Shown here piece after piece: positions 33,479 to 44,557 of a DNA stretch of 64,000 bases (the first letter of the stretch is position 1; each line of letters begins with the position of its first letter). Source of the DNA: Aradus depressus (Eukaryota; Arthropoda; Insecta; Hemiptera; Aradidae); contig OY759218.1 in NCBI GenBank assembly GCA_963662175.1, positions 24,636,051 to 24,700,050 on the forward strand, given 5' to 3'. The notes beneath the pieces were generated by a model. The model was not told the DNA's origin, did no database searches, and worked only from the letters and a program-made list of their open reading frames with translations. Position numbers and translations under genes: made by a program.

Positions 33479-34050
33479 ACCACCATTGCTTGGCAAATAC
33501 TGGCTGGGGGGACCAGCGTTACAAAGCAGGTACAAGTTAGTGAGCCGGGAGTTGGCCACATATACTAGCTAGGTTTCCCAGCGTTTTTCGGGAAATACTT
33601 GGCGTTCTCCGTTATAACTGGCTAGTGTCCATCGCTTGGTGACCACTGTTGCTCTGTTAATACAAACTACCCCAGTTTGTATGGGTCACCCCGACCAGCG
33701 ATGCAACCTACGTACTTACTAACTGGGGTGCGCAGCGTTCCTAAGCACATACTAGATGAGGTGTCCATCTTTGTTCGGCAAATACTTGCTAAGGCCTCCA
33801 CCGTTGTTCGGCACATACTAGATGGTTTTTTTGTTTTTTTTTGGCCGATGCATATTAGCCATATCTCTTCTAAAGTTGTTATCCAGATAATTTACGACAT
33901 ACATGGCCCCGGGAGGGAGTTCTATATACGAAATAAAACTCACTTCCGGACGGGATTCGAACCAGCAAACCATGGTGAGACCATGCGACCAAAGCCCTAC
34001 CTGTTGCTTTGCAAATACTATCAACCTTGACTACCACTGCTTGGCCTAAA
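33479..34050. repeat. Degenerate 33-bp minisatellite
   Basis: GGCAAATACT/GCACATACT-like anchors recur at 33494, 33527, about 33560, 33593 and, further on, about 33714, 33746, 33779 and 33812, i.e. every 33 bp with one irregular zone. The unit resembles TTGTTCGGCAAATACTTGCT plus AAGGCCTCCACCG. A SINE interrupts it at 33823-34001, and a further unit (GCAAATACTATCAACC) follows. Confidence 0.82.
33823..34001 (-). mobile_element. SINE family 2 inside the minisatellite
   Basis: The poly(T) start, then the complement of GGCCATG, TTCTATATACGAAATAAAAC and GGACGGGATTCGAACC (B box) identify it on minus. The 5' part of the tRNA head is missing. Confidence 0.8.
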
Positions 34051-35257
34051 ATTTGTTTTCAAACTAAAACAAAAAACATCATTGTCTTTTTCCGGGATTT
34101 AAATGACTATTTGTCTTATTTACATGTGAATCATTGAAAATTGCAACGTCATTGAAATTGCATGAGAGATATTATTAGAGAAAGTAAAAGTTTCCCCAGC
34201 AACGAAGGGTAATACTGCTAGTAATTAATAATAGTAAAAATAAATAGCGTTAGAAAGTTGAACTAAATTTCACGCGATTTTTGTTTCGCCGCACGCCGTT
34301 TCAAGGTTGATAACTAGTAAATAAATAATGATAGCGATGACCTCAGCCCCGCATTCCGTAGACGGTTAGAGCTAACGGACATAAATAAAGTGGATTTAAA
34401 TTTTTTTTTCTCGATAAAAATCAAAGGGGCATAGTAGCAAATATACCGTAACTTAAAACGAAGGGTTACGTCAAATGTCCTTCGCTGAATATTTCAATGA
34501 CGTAGAACATATGAGATAGTGTCATGAAACAGTGACGTAGTTCTACGTTGTGGGTTGCGGCACAGTTCCTATTTGTCTCACAATCAGTAAGAATTTCAGA
34601 CTTATTGATTTTGGTGCCAATCGGATCTGTGCTTTTGGAAATATACGCAATTTTGCACGTAAAACAAATTTTACACGTGTAACAATATCGTTTATCATAC
34701 AGGAAAATTAATAATTAATAAATTATTATAAAAATAACATAAATAACATTATGAATATAAAAAAGAAATTTCTTTTTATTATACAGGGAAATGTTGTGTA
34801 AAAAAATACAACAAAAGAGTAAAGAAAGAGATATATGAAATTTAATAATTTCAATATCTTTTACATCAAAAATATAGATTGTTGTTTCCATGTCGCACGT
34901 TGATAAATTAAGTGTTTTGTACATTAAATGACAAATTTTGTCTCTGATGGAAAATAATTTTCGTGAGTAACGCATGACACGATGGGCTTATGATAACTAA
35001 AGTAAGAAATATAAGGCAGTGTTTGCACGTTATCTAAATATCTTGTAAATACAGCGTCTATGGTTGTACCATAAGTGGTCGTCGACTGTTTTTTTTTGTT
35101 TATTAACTAAAAGTAAATGCGATTATTGTAAAATCTTAAAATTGTTTCCTATATATAAGGGCTTTTTGTCAAATTCCATTGAAATTTTCATATTAAGAAT
35201 TATTTTGAAAAATAATTTTGGAATATGGAAATCTTGTATGATTTTCTATACAGATTT
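34051..35257. other. Unassigned AT-rich stretch
   Basis: Low-complexity AT-rich sequence with short open stretches only. No repeat family, RNA gene or exon was recognised. Confidence 0.5.
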
Positions 35258-36110
35258 ATATTTCCCCAGCTATACAAAATATAGGGAAAGTAATGTTATA
35301 GATCGGAAATTAGATTTTAAGTTTTCACCGGAATTTCATATTTTCCGATTACAGAAATTAAAAAAAAAAGTTCCCCCTCCAAAACCAGTGTGGATATTAT
35401 TAGCGCATTCAATAGTTGACTTACATACGAAAAATGCATTCGTTGGCAGTTATTAGGGTTTTTGTCTTAAGCCCCCTCCAATATGGACTGGAGTCCCATT
35501 TTCCTCGCCACATTTCTTGCACAGAGGGCTTCTAGCGATGCCCATATTGCGTAGGTGTTTGTTCATATGACCTGAACATGTGTCCTGTAATCAGCCCTGT
35601 CATAGCTCTTAGATCCATTTCATTTCATTCATTCTATCGAAAGTTATCGTCTTGACAGACAGACCGACATTCTTTTTTTTATATTTGGAATCTGAAGGTC
35701 GGAAAACATGAAATTCCGTTAAAAAAACTGTATCGAATTTTTGACCGATTACATAACTTCTCCTATACTTCGTATAGCTGAGGAAGTAAACATTTCTCTA
35801 TGTGTGTGTGTGTGTCTGAAGAACGTTAACTCCAGATAGAAAGAATGTATCCAAGGATGAATATTGATAGTTGTTGTCCTTACTGATGTTAGTCTCCCCC
35901 CCCCCCCCCCCCCCCCCCCCCCTACGACACCTATCAATTTCCAGCCGGTTCGACCAAAGGGAAGGTAGGGTTCTACTAAAAAAAAACGTAAAGACTGCCT
36001 ATGTAATGACGTATCGACATAGATTCAGAAGTTCCTGAGTCAGATAACGATTGATTTTTGCCCAAATCTATTGGTTGGTTTTTTAAGGGAGACCAAAAAC
36101 TCCAAATGAA
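35258..36110. repeat. Cluster of abundant-repeat modules with a poly(C) tract
   Basis: Both orientations occur: CAGCTATACAAAATATAGGG at 35268, and TTGACCGATTACATAACTTC then TACTTCGTATAGCTGAGG at about 35740-35785. A 27-C run lies at 35896-35922, immediately before TACGACACCTATCAATTTCC. The minus-strand non-LTR fragment at 35.5 kb sits within. Confidence 0.7.
35475..35625 (-). pseudogene. Non-LTR ORF2 C-terminal fragment
   Basis: The minus strand reads LRAMTGLITGHMFRS, then in another frame NKHLRNMGIARSPLCKKCGE, the LTGH plus CxxC signature of R1/Jockey-type elements. A frameshift lies between the two parts. Confidence 0.62.
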
Positions 36111-36239
36111 TAATACACGCAGTAAAAAGCATTTTAAATGAAATTGGGGAGGGAGAATTATTAAATATATTGGATCTGATAATGCTAAAAAACTCTCTGC
36201 CCAGGGTTTCGGACACATATGTGAACCATCTGAAGAATA

Positions 36240-36868
36240 AAGTTAATATTATCTTCTAGAATGCCGATACAACACATTTTATCCCAACTTCAACCATAGC
36301 TAAACCTGAATGCTCCTTTCTCACACATCAAAGCACTGGCTCAACTCCGTCTATCTGTCAAGTACTCTTAATCCCCAGGAACTTTGTACAATCTGCAATA
36401 AAAATGAATGGGAAGACGTATACCACCTGTTAATATCCTGTCCGATCTACTCCCCCATTAGAAGCCACTTCCTGCCTCAGAGTATCAGTATAGACCGATT
36501 CAACTTTCATACATTACTCCTGACCCATAATAAGAATGATAAACATTTTCTATTATTTAATCAGCGCTCTGAAACTTAGAGCATTCATTGTTAACGAATA
36601 ATGTATTTCAACTTACATATTATATTGATATTCAATAACTACATCCCCACTCCATATTTACTGTCTATGTTGCATTATTATTATTAATTTGTAATTACTT
36701 TATTTATTTATTTAGTTTATTAAAGGTTACTTTATATATGTCATTATTGTTTTATATGTGTATTCTTTTATATGTATCATTATTATGTTAATATTGTAAA
36801 TTTAATGGTCACTTACACCATTGTATAGGGGTGATGCCTTTAAACAATAAATTATTATTATTATTATT
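36240..36868 (+). mobile_element. 5'-truncated non-LTR retrotransposon 3' end with (ATT)n tail
   Basis: The translation contains LNPQELCTICNKNEWEDVYH, then LLISCPIYSPIRSHFLP, the cysteine-histidine end of ORF2. It is followed by about 250 bp of 3' UTR and a TAAATTATTATTATTATTAT tail. A frame change lies just upstream of the recognised part. No target duplication was identified. Confidence 0.7.
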
Positions 36869-37097
36869 ACACGCTGGAGAAGTGCATTGCCGATTAATCA
36901 TCGACGATTTTTTTTAAATCCGTGAAATTCCAATAAAAACTCAACCTCGAATTTCTGACAGATTACATAACTTCCTCTACTCTTTATAAAATAGTCTTCT
37001 TAAAGTAATTTCTTAGTAATAGTAATATTTATGTTTCTTCAGAATAGACTAATTTTAGCCTATTAGCGAAATACTGAGAAAAAGTGTTTGTTCCAAC

Positions 37098-37262
37098 TTT
37101 AAGCGATGGTCCCGAGCCTATACAATGTCAGGACCCCTACCCTAGGTAGCAACCTGGGTAGGCAACATTTAGAACCTCCACAGTAGGGTCGGGCGATGAA
37201 AGAGCGCTCTGGTAGTAGGCGATATGACTTCGAAGTTAAAGCCCGGGCTTGAGTCCCCATAA
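37098..37262 (+). mobile_element. SINE family 1, 5'-truncated and deleted
   Basis: It starts in the body (AAGCGATGGTCCCGAGCC) and continues to GCCCGGGCTTGAGTCC. Confidence 0.78.
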
Positions 37263-37675
37263 TATTTACTTATAAAATTTCATGTCAAGAGATTCATTAC
37301 AACGGCAGTTATTAGCGTTTTGTGTTAAGGTCTCTCTGAATCTCTTAATCCTTGACCAATTTGGCTGAAAATCAATAGGTGTCGTCCTTAGAGAACTTTG
37401 AATTTACATAGGAAATTTCGTGATAATACATACATTACAACGGCAGTTATTGCAGTTTTTGTGTTGTCTTCCCCCTACTCCTCCTCCTTTGGTCGATTTA
37501 GCTGAAAATCAATAGGCATCGTCTTTATGGGGTTCTGGATACACACATAAAATTTCATGTCGAATACATTCATTCTATCGGGAGATATCGTGTTCACAGT
37601 TCATTCTTCGAATCAGGAGTTCGGGAACTTAATACTCCGCATCGAATTTCTGACAGATTACATAACATCGGTATA
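37262..37675. repeat. Abundant repeat, three tandem modules (reverse orientation)
   Basis: ACAACGGCAGTTATTAGCG (37298), ACAACGGCAGTTATTGCAG (about 37437) and CATTCTATCGGGAGATATCG (about 37569) are spaced about 135 bp apart. Confidence 0.8.
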
Positions 37676-37974
37676 TAAATTATTGTTATTTTGTTTTCTT
37701 TCTCTTTTATATATTTCGCACATTGTGACCTGATGAAGGGACGTAAGAACAAAATGTGGTCGTGGAAAAGATACTTCCTGAAAAGTTATAAATAATTATT
37801 ATCTTAATTTCAATAAAATTAAAAAATGTTTCTACTGTATTTTTTAATAATATTATTTTTGTACTCATATTTTCAATTATTTATTATCATTTTATTTTTT
37901 AGTATTATCAATAGCAAGAACACAGGAAACTCCAATGCAGATATGTCATTTAATTTATTTGGTATAATTTTGTA

Positions 37975-38283
37975 TCCGGTAGCTCAGTGGTATGCATGCT
38001 TGTCTTCTGAGCTCCAGATCGTGGGTTCGAAACCCTACCGAGGCCCTTAGTTTATTTTATCTGGGAGGTAAAATAAACTTAAGCACGCCGTCCTTCAGAC
38101 GGGACGTTAAGCGATGGTCCCGAGCCTGTACCCCTACTCTAGGTGAATAAAAATTTAGGGTAAGCAAAATTTAGGACTCTCACAGTACAGTCGGGCTCAT
38201 GTCCACCAGAGTGACGAAAGAGCGCTCTAGTAGTAGGCGATATGACCTCGTAGTTAAAGCCCGGGCGTGAGTCATAAAACCTA
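37975..38283 (+). mobile_element. SINE family 1 with an intact B box
   Basis: CCGGTAGCTCAGTGGTATGC at the start, GTGGGTTCGAAACCCTACC as the tRNA-like T arm, the standard body and a GCCCGGGCGTGAGTCA tail. The head resembles a tRNA, but the copy is one of many dispersed SINEs and not a tRNA gene. Confidence 0.88.
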
Positions 38284-38284
38284 A

Positions 38285-38620
38285 CCTATATAAAACGCTA
38301 ATAATACTGCTGTAGGTAGTGAATGTATAGACACAAAATTTTATATGTAACTCCATATGGAAGGCTTCTATTAATTTTCCGTGAAATCGGAGGAAGGGAA
38401 GGCGAGTTTCAGAGGAGGGCTCGACTCAAATACTCAAATAACTACCGATGTAATGAATGTAATCGACACAAAATTCAGTATGAGGATTCAGAAGCAAAAG
38501 TCAACTATTAATTTTTACCCTAAACGGTCGATTGATTTTGGAGGAAGAGCGAACATTGATTGACTAATTCGTTCTGGGGAAGTACCTAGCCGGTGATTCA
38601 CCGACAACTTTTTTTCAAAG
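38285..38620. repeat. Abundant repeat copy, right end included
   Basis: Modules with GAATGTATAGACACAAAATT and GTAATCGACACAAAATTC, ending GCCGGTGATTCACCGAC, the family's hairpin end. Confidence 0.8.
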
Positions 38621-39184
38621 AAGGTTGTGAATTCTAATTATAAGCAGGCAACTAAGTTTATAGGTAAGTTTTTTATTTTTTTTCGAAAAGTAGATAGCAT
38701 GTATTTTTAATAAGACGACTGTAGATGTCTTCATTTGTTTATTATCTAGTAAGGAAAAAATCTAATATATTTACTATTCAATAAATGTCTAAGTTTACGT
38801 TCAAGTAATGTTTACATACAGATTTCAAGCAATGTTTACATATAGATGTTCAGCAGTACTCTCTGTATAGTTCACTTGATAATGCCGTAAGAGGCTAAAC
38901 TATAGTCGTGTAATTTTGACCAATATAGTGAAAATATTGAGTAGTGTTTGGAGTTTATATTTCCTTTAGTGTGTTTATATTCCTTAATCCTGTTCATGAT
39001 GAATTTTCACAAAGTAGACCTGGAATCAGTTCAATACTTTACATATAGATTTCAAGCAATGTTTACATTTAGATTTCAATGTTTTACCAAAAATATTTAG
39101 GTTACAATAATCTAATAGCCTTTTGCTAAAGATCACAGTTAATACAAATTATAAGTAGTTTTGGAAAATTTGCTTATTAACGTC
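38621..39184. other. Unassigned stretch with local duplications
   Basis: AGATTTCAAGCAATGTTTAC occurs at about 38820 and again at about 39046, with a variant near 39068. Otherwise AT-rich and unrecognised. Confidence 0.55.
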
Positions 39185-39775
39185 GACTACTAACGAGAAC
39201 TCCCAAAAGAATAAATCGACATGAAATTTTATGAACCAGACCCCTCTAACAATGACAGCTCTTGTTTTTCAGCCAAATTGACCCTTAGGGGGGCACTTTA
39301 ACATTAAAACACTAATAACTGCCGATAGAATGAATATATCGGCACAAAATTTCATATGTGAATTCAAAAAGGGGCGACACTCACTAATTTTCAGCGGAAT
39401 CGGCAGTAGAGGGAAAGGGGGATCAGAGGGGGCTCAACTCAAAAACCTCAATAACTGCCGATGTAATGAAAGTATCGACATGAAATTTCATATTTAAAGT
39501 CAAATCCCAATGAGGACATAATCTGTCAAATTTCAGCGATATCGACAGAAGGGAGGGGGGATCAGGGGAGAGGGCTCATTACAATAACCTTAACTGTCGA
39601 TATTATGAATTTATCGACAAAAAATTTAGTATGAGGATTTAGGAGCCCCTATGTAAGTCATCTGATGAATATTAGTGCAAACAGTCGACTGATTTTGGAG
39701 AGGGAGCGAAAAGTTAATTGATTAATTCGTTCTGGGGAAGTACATTGTCGGTGATTCACCGACGATTTTTTTTTT
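39185..39775. repeat. Abundant repeat, near-complete copy with about 130-bp modules
   Basis: CGATAGAATGAATATATCGG (39327), CGATGTAATGAAAGTATCGA (about 39458) and CGATATTATGAATTTATCGA (about 39597) mark three modules 131-139 bp apart. It ends CGGTGATTCACCGACGA followed by poly(T). Confidence 0.85.
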
Positions 39776-40059
39776 TTCATATCGTCCTAAGCTTAAGTAT
39801 CGAATAAATCTTTATTGAGTTCCATTATTCTAGAAGATCCCTTTAATTGAGAAATGAATGTGGTACATTCGCTATTTTCTTCTGGGCATTATCGCATTTT
39901 TCCTATGGATGACCATGAATATGAATTCATAAATAATTAAAGCTATGCTCATTGTATAGTATTGAATGTGACACATTCACAAGTGTACATAGAGCCTATG
40001 AAAAATAGAACATAAAAGTATGTATTGATAATATCATTGTGTCATTGTCATTGTTGTGT

Positions 40060-40455
40060 CCGACTTCCAGTTCCAAATATGAAAAAGACATTCTGTCCGT
40101 GTGTGTGTTTGGGAACACGATAACTCGCGATAGAATGGATCTATCATCACGAAATTTTATATGTGAATCCAGAACCCTCCAACGACACACCTATTGATTT
40201 TCAGCCAAATCGACCTGAAGGCAAGGGATGGTTAGGGAGATGCTTAACACAAAAACCCTAATAACTGCCAGTGTAATGAATGTATCGACACAAAATTTGG
40301 TATGAAGATTCAGAAATCAATGTGCAAGTCGACTATTAACATTTAGACAAAACGGTCGATTGGTTTTAGAGAGAGAGAGAGCGAAAAATTAATTGATTAA
40401 TTTATGCTGGGGTAGTACATTGCCGGTGATTCACCGACAACTTTTTTTTATTTTG
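40060..40455. repeat. Abundant repeat copy
   Basis: ACTCGCGATAGAATGG, TCAGCCAAATCGACCTGAAG, GAATGTATCGACACAAAATT and the terminal CGGTGATTCACCGAC with poly(T). Confidence 0.85.
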
Positions 40456-40499
40456 AAATTTATTTGTTAAAAAGCTAAAGATCACAGTTAATACAAATT

Positions 40500-41205
40500 A
40501 TAATTTGCCTACTAACGTTAACTCCCAAAAGAATAAATGTATCGACATTAAATTTTATATGTGAATGCAGAACCCTTTAACAACGACAGCTCTTGTTTTT
40601 CAGCCAAATCGACCCAAGGAAAGGGGGGATTAGGGGGGCACCTTAACATAAAAACTCGAATAACTGCCGATAGAATGAATGTATCGACACAAAATTTCAT
40701 ATGTAAATTCAAAAAGGGGCGACACTCACTAATTTTCAGCGGAATCGGCAGTAGAGGGAAAGGGTGATCAGAAGGGGAGCTCAACTCAAAAACCCAAATA
40801 ACTGCCGATGTAATGGAAGTATCAACACGAAATTTTATACGTGTGACCTGAACTCCATAAGGACAACACTTATTAGATTTTAGCGGAATCGGCAGAAGTG
40901 CATGGGTAGAACAGAGAAGGCTGAACTCAATAACCCCAATAACTGCCGATGTAATGATTGTATCGACATATTTTATATTTGAAGTCAAAAACCAAGGAGG
41001 ACATAATCTGTCAAATTTCAGGGGAGTGAATGTAATGAATGTATCGACACAAAATTTAATATGAGGATTCGGAAGCCACTATGTAAGTTAAATATTATGT
41101 TTTAGCTCAAATGTTGGATTGCTTTGAAGGGAGAGCGAAGATGTAATTGATTAATTCTTGGTGGGATGTACATAGCCAGTGAACCACCGACGACTTTTTT
41201 AATAT
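40500..41205. repeat. Abundant repeat, five-module copy
   Basis: Modules at about 40530, 40670, 40805, 40945 and 41035 each carry a (GAATGT)ATCGACA-like core. The right end GCCAGTGAACCACCGACGA has mutations in the hairpin. An open stretch on minus (40548-40988) is a by-product of the modules. Confidence 0.85.
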
Positions 41206-41802
41206 ATTTTTTTCCACTTTCCATTGGAGGGCCTTATAGTTTCTGTTTTCTTTTAGGAAGTAATAATTTTCTATTATATAGAAGTTGGGTACTTGAGGTG
41301 TGAAGTAAAGGGTGGATATTACTGAGGGCTAGCAAAGAGAAGGGTGAGTGATGTGATATGTTAGGGGTAGAGCGGTGTTACCTGGTGGCAAGGCCATGGT
41401 GAATGCTAACGGGTGGGCAGCAGGCACATCCTAGGTAAGTACCTCGAACAGGGCTCGCACCGTTACTGACGTGTAACTCCCCCACCCCTCCTATAAGGCT
41501 TCTTTGCCCTGCCCTCTCTCCACTCTCCTCTCCTCTGGCATCTATTTCATCAACCCAGCCTCCAGCCACCAGCGAGGTGGGTAATCACTGTGATTTAAAC
41601 ATCACCTGTGATTCACTTATCACTCTTTACCCAATCACTTTGATGACCAAGTCCTCGTTTGAGTTTATTTCCGCTTTTATTACCCATGTAAAGAACCACA
41701 TTTTGTAATATCTATAAATTTGTGATTGCTAATGTGTGTAAGCAAAACTAATCGTTGTCGCGAAAGCAAACGTCTAGTAGAATGGGTTTCGAGACATCAT
41801 TT

Positions 41803-42105
41803 TAAATAAATAAAACAAACTTATTTTTTGAAATATTGTCTATTCCACTAAAGATATTTATAAAAATAAAACTACCTGTTTCGGCCTCACACCATCGTCA
41901 GGTTGAAATTAGTTTATTTATTATTATTAATTATAACACTTAGTTCATAACTAGACTAGGTGTGAGGCCGAAACCGGTAGTTTTATTTTTATAAATATCT
42001 TTAGTGGAATAGACAATATATCAAAAAATAAGTTTGTTTGATTTATTTATTACAAATTCCACAATATGTCCACGTTCCTCAACTTAGAAGACATCATTTT
42101 AAGAT
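41803..42105. repeat. Foldback (inverted pair) of the hammerhead-bearing repeat
   Basis: The left arm, about 41803-41905, matches the reverse complement of about 41955-42060: TATTCCACTAAAGATATTTA versus its complement around 42000. A spacer of about 50 bp separates them. The minus strand of the left arm bears the ribozyme-like core; the right arm has lost CTGACGA. Confidence 0.85.
41865..41906 (-). ncRNA. Hammerhead-ribozyme-like motif
   Basis: The minus strand reads CTGACGA, T, GG-TGTGAG-GCC, GAAA, CAGGTA, GTTTT. Core and GAAA box are intact; hairpin II is short. Stem I pairing is weak. Confidence 0.38.
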
Positions 42106-42264
42106 GATTTTCGGCATGTATCTCACAAAGCTATGTCTTTTAATAATCTCTATAATGATTATTTGAAACTATTTTTGATTGGTTTAGTTTCCAAAAACAT
42201 CACTCAACCATACATCAGTGCCACCGCGTTGTAGACGTCATTGCTTCTACACTGCAGTGCTGAA

Positions 42265-42545
42265 ACCGATGTGGACTTAAACTTTGTTCTGCCAAGGTTT
42301 CCGATCTTCAGCGAATCCCTTCAATCCAAAATTCTTCGTACAATAGCCATGTTTCCAACGAGACCCTTCATACTGATCTCAGCATTCCCTTCATCACCGA
42401 AGTAGTGCAAAAAATTATTTTCCTCCCTTAGTTTCCATAGTAATCCCCTAGTCCGTGCCCTTCATTCTGCCACACTTCCCCAACGACACCTTAAGCTCCA
42501 ACGGCCTAGAGACCTCCTTAATAGCAACAGTGACAGTGAATTATA
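42265..42545 (+). pseudogene. Jockey-like ORF2 C-terminal fragment
   Basis: It is close in sequence to the 29.3-kb fragment: TCCGATCTTCAGCGAATCCC then TCCAAAATTCTTCGTACAAT, encoding the LQRI..QSKILRTIA segment. Later CTCCAACGGCCTAGAGACCT corresponds to a conserved RPRDL end. Confidence 0.62.
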
Positions 42546-42714
42546 AATTAGCGCAACTCAGTGCCTAGGAAGCGTCACCACTGGGTGATTTCTCCCTTGT
42601 TGACATTTTGGCAATGCCATAGTTTACTCTTTTAGCAAATTGGCTAGTTGTATACATTATTTATACAGTTGTGAATACATATTTATAAGTTTAAAAAAAA
42701 AATTTAGTTCATAA

Positions 42715-43225
42715 AAATAAGTGATAATATATTATTACAGCACATTTCTCCCATTTATTTTTTGCCATCATCAGTACCTATAATTCATGTGTTCATCAGA
42801 ATCTTCCTTTTATAGAACATATTTTTTGACTTCTATATTTAATAACCTGAGCTGTTTAAAGATGAATTGAGTGGTTGACGCGAAAAAGGTTCTAAGCTCC
42901 ACTTTAGTCGAAAATGAGATTTCTGTGGAATCAGGTTCTATAGGTCTCTAGGGACTGTGTAGGGAAGTTTTTTTTTTGCCGTTACAGCAGCAGTTGGTAG
43001 TATTGAGCCCACGTCAGCGTTGAACCTCATGGAAGAAGGTTCTAACAGCCACCAGTAGTTCTCAACTTGGCAGAGGAAGGAAGTGTTATTTTGGTGTTTA
43101 GAACCTTTTTCGCCTCAACCACTCAATTATAGATACTGATGATGAGATGTTTCCCGAAATGTTTGTAATTGGTATTTTGTTGAGAAGGCATTGGGAGAAA
43201 TGTTTCTGTAATAATATATTGTATA
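42715..43225. repeat. Foldback element, about 500 bp
   Basis: TAATATATTATTACAG at 42726 is inverted near 43208-43220. GCCATCATCAGTACC at 42766 faces ACTGATGATG at 43133. GAATTGAGTGGTTGACGCGA at 42869 faces CGCCTCAACCACTCAATT at 43110. The arms total about 170 bp each. Confidence 0.75.
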
Positions 43226-43239
43226 TGAATTCAGAATCT

Positions 43240-43556
43240 CCTTACAAAGTACAAACAGTAAAGCGGTATCTTGTAAAATGTACTTAAGCCCTGAAGTAAA
43301 GTGGTCTTAATTTTCGTCTGATTTTGGCCAAAATGTAACCAGATCTAAGTTACCACATGCCATATCTTCATATTAAAATTAATTTTCATTGCTATAATCG
43401 TTTTTGAGTTAGAGCTCTCTCAAAGTTCTAATCACACACACAAACATAATCGCTAAAATGGTCCAAAAGTATTTAGGGGACCTTGAAACTTGAAATTCAG
43501 CTGAAAACTCGATTTTCCAATATTACAAGTCTTCCTTGTACTTAAGTGTTGAAGGA
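43240..43556. repeat. Third dispersed repeat, copy 1
   Basis: It shares with 48530-48850 the blocks GGTATCTTGTAAA, CAGATCTAAGTTA, ACAATCG/ATAATCG then TTTTTG, and GACCTTGAAAC. No coding content; class unknown. Confidence 0.65.
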
Positions 43557-43913
43557 AGTGATTGAATCACAGGTGATTCTCTAATCACAGCGACTGAATA
43601 GCTGTGATGATCAATACCCACGTCAATAGCCACCATCCTATCCTGTCTCTCTCTCCCTCCACCTGTCTGTTGACAACATTTCTATATCAGAAAAATCCCG
43701 CTCCCTGACCCCGCATAAGCGCCGGCTTTTCCGAATCTATATGGGGCTAAGCATCCGATAATAACAGTTTGATGTTAATTCTTAGTGACTGTTCTTTGCA
43801 TTTTGAGGTTTTGTATTGATAAAAAAAATAATAATAATAATGTTTTCGGTCTTGTGCCTGTTTGTGGGCAGTTAGCCGTGGGGGCGGGCAACACTTACTC
43901 TCTCGAGGGCGCC

Positions 43914-44223
43914 GGTAGCTCAGTGGTATGCGTGCTTGACTTCTGAGCTCAAGGTCGTGGGTTCGAAACCCGACCGAGGCCCTTAGTTTGTTTTATCTGG
44001 AAGGTAAAATAAACTTAAGCACGCCGTCCTTCGGATGGGACGTTAAGCGATGGTCCCGAGCCTGTACGATGTCAGGTACTCGTTAAAGACCCCTGCCCTA
44101 GGTGAATAAAAATGTAGGACTTCCACAGTAGAGTCGGGTTCATGTCCACCAGAGTGACGATAGAGCGCTCTGGTAGTAGGAGATATGACCTCGTAGTTAA
44201 AGCCCGGGCATGAGTCATAAAAC
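43914..44223 (+). mobile_element. SINE family 1, best-preserved tRNA-like head
   Basis: GGGCGCCGGTAGCTCAGTGG, TTGACTTCTGAGCTCAAGG and GTGGGTTCGAAACCCGACC give A and B boxes. The body is nearly consensus. Candidate target duplications ACTTACTCTCT (left) and ACTTACCCTCT (right) differ at one base. Confidence 0.9.
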
Positions 44224-44557
44224 CTAACCTAACTTACCCTCTTAGCCTCTTTATCCCTGGTAGCTCTCGACGGGAAATAGGGCCTCTCGAGAGGAAGTGG
44301 CGGATCAGGCTCTGGCGACAAACACCCGCATAGACGCTACTAACACCTTCACCGGCGCCTATTTGGTTACAACGCAGGTGGGGCACTTGAGTGGTCGTGT
44401 ACTGGGGTACTTGGGTGCTTCCGTGCATGGATACTCAAGGACCTCCCCGGTACACAAGTTGTGACAAAATATTTTTGTCAAAGTGGAGATACGACCATTA
44501 CTTATGCAGCTATAATGCTCTAAATACTACCAAACGGTTAAGAAGTTTCCAATAAAA

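Larger units (their letters stand above)
41577..43621. mobile_element. Possible 2-kb element bounded by GTGGGTA inverted ends
   Basis: GTGGGTAATCACTGTGATTT at the left and the reverse complement GTGGGTATTGATCATCACAG at the right. Both contain AATCACCTGTGATTCA-type blocks within 70 bp of the end. Inside lie a foldback hammerhead repeat, a Jockey fragment, a second foldback and a third dispersed repeat. No target duplication was seen, so this could be a chance arrangement of two related repeats. Confidence 0.4.

Noticed and set aside
37975..38050. Possible genuine tRNA genes at SINE heads
   Set aside because: Each tRNA-like segment continues into the same SINE body and is mutated in stem regions. 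None stands alone.
40548..40988. 146-codon minus-strand open frame
   Set aside because: It consists of translated abundant-repeat modules; the same motif recurs in other frames and copies.
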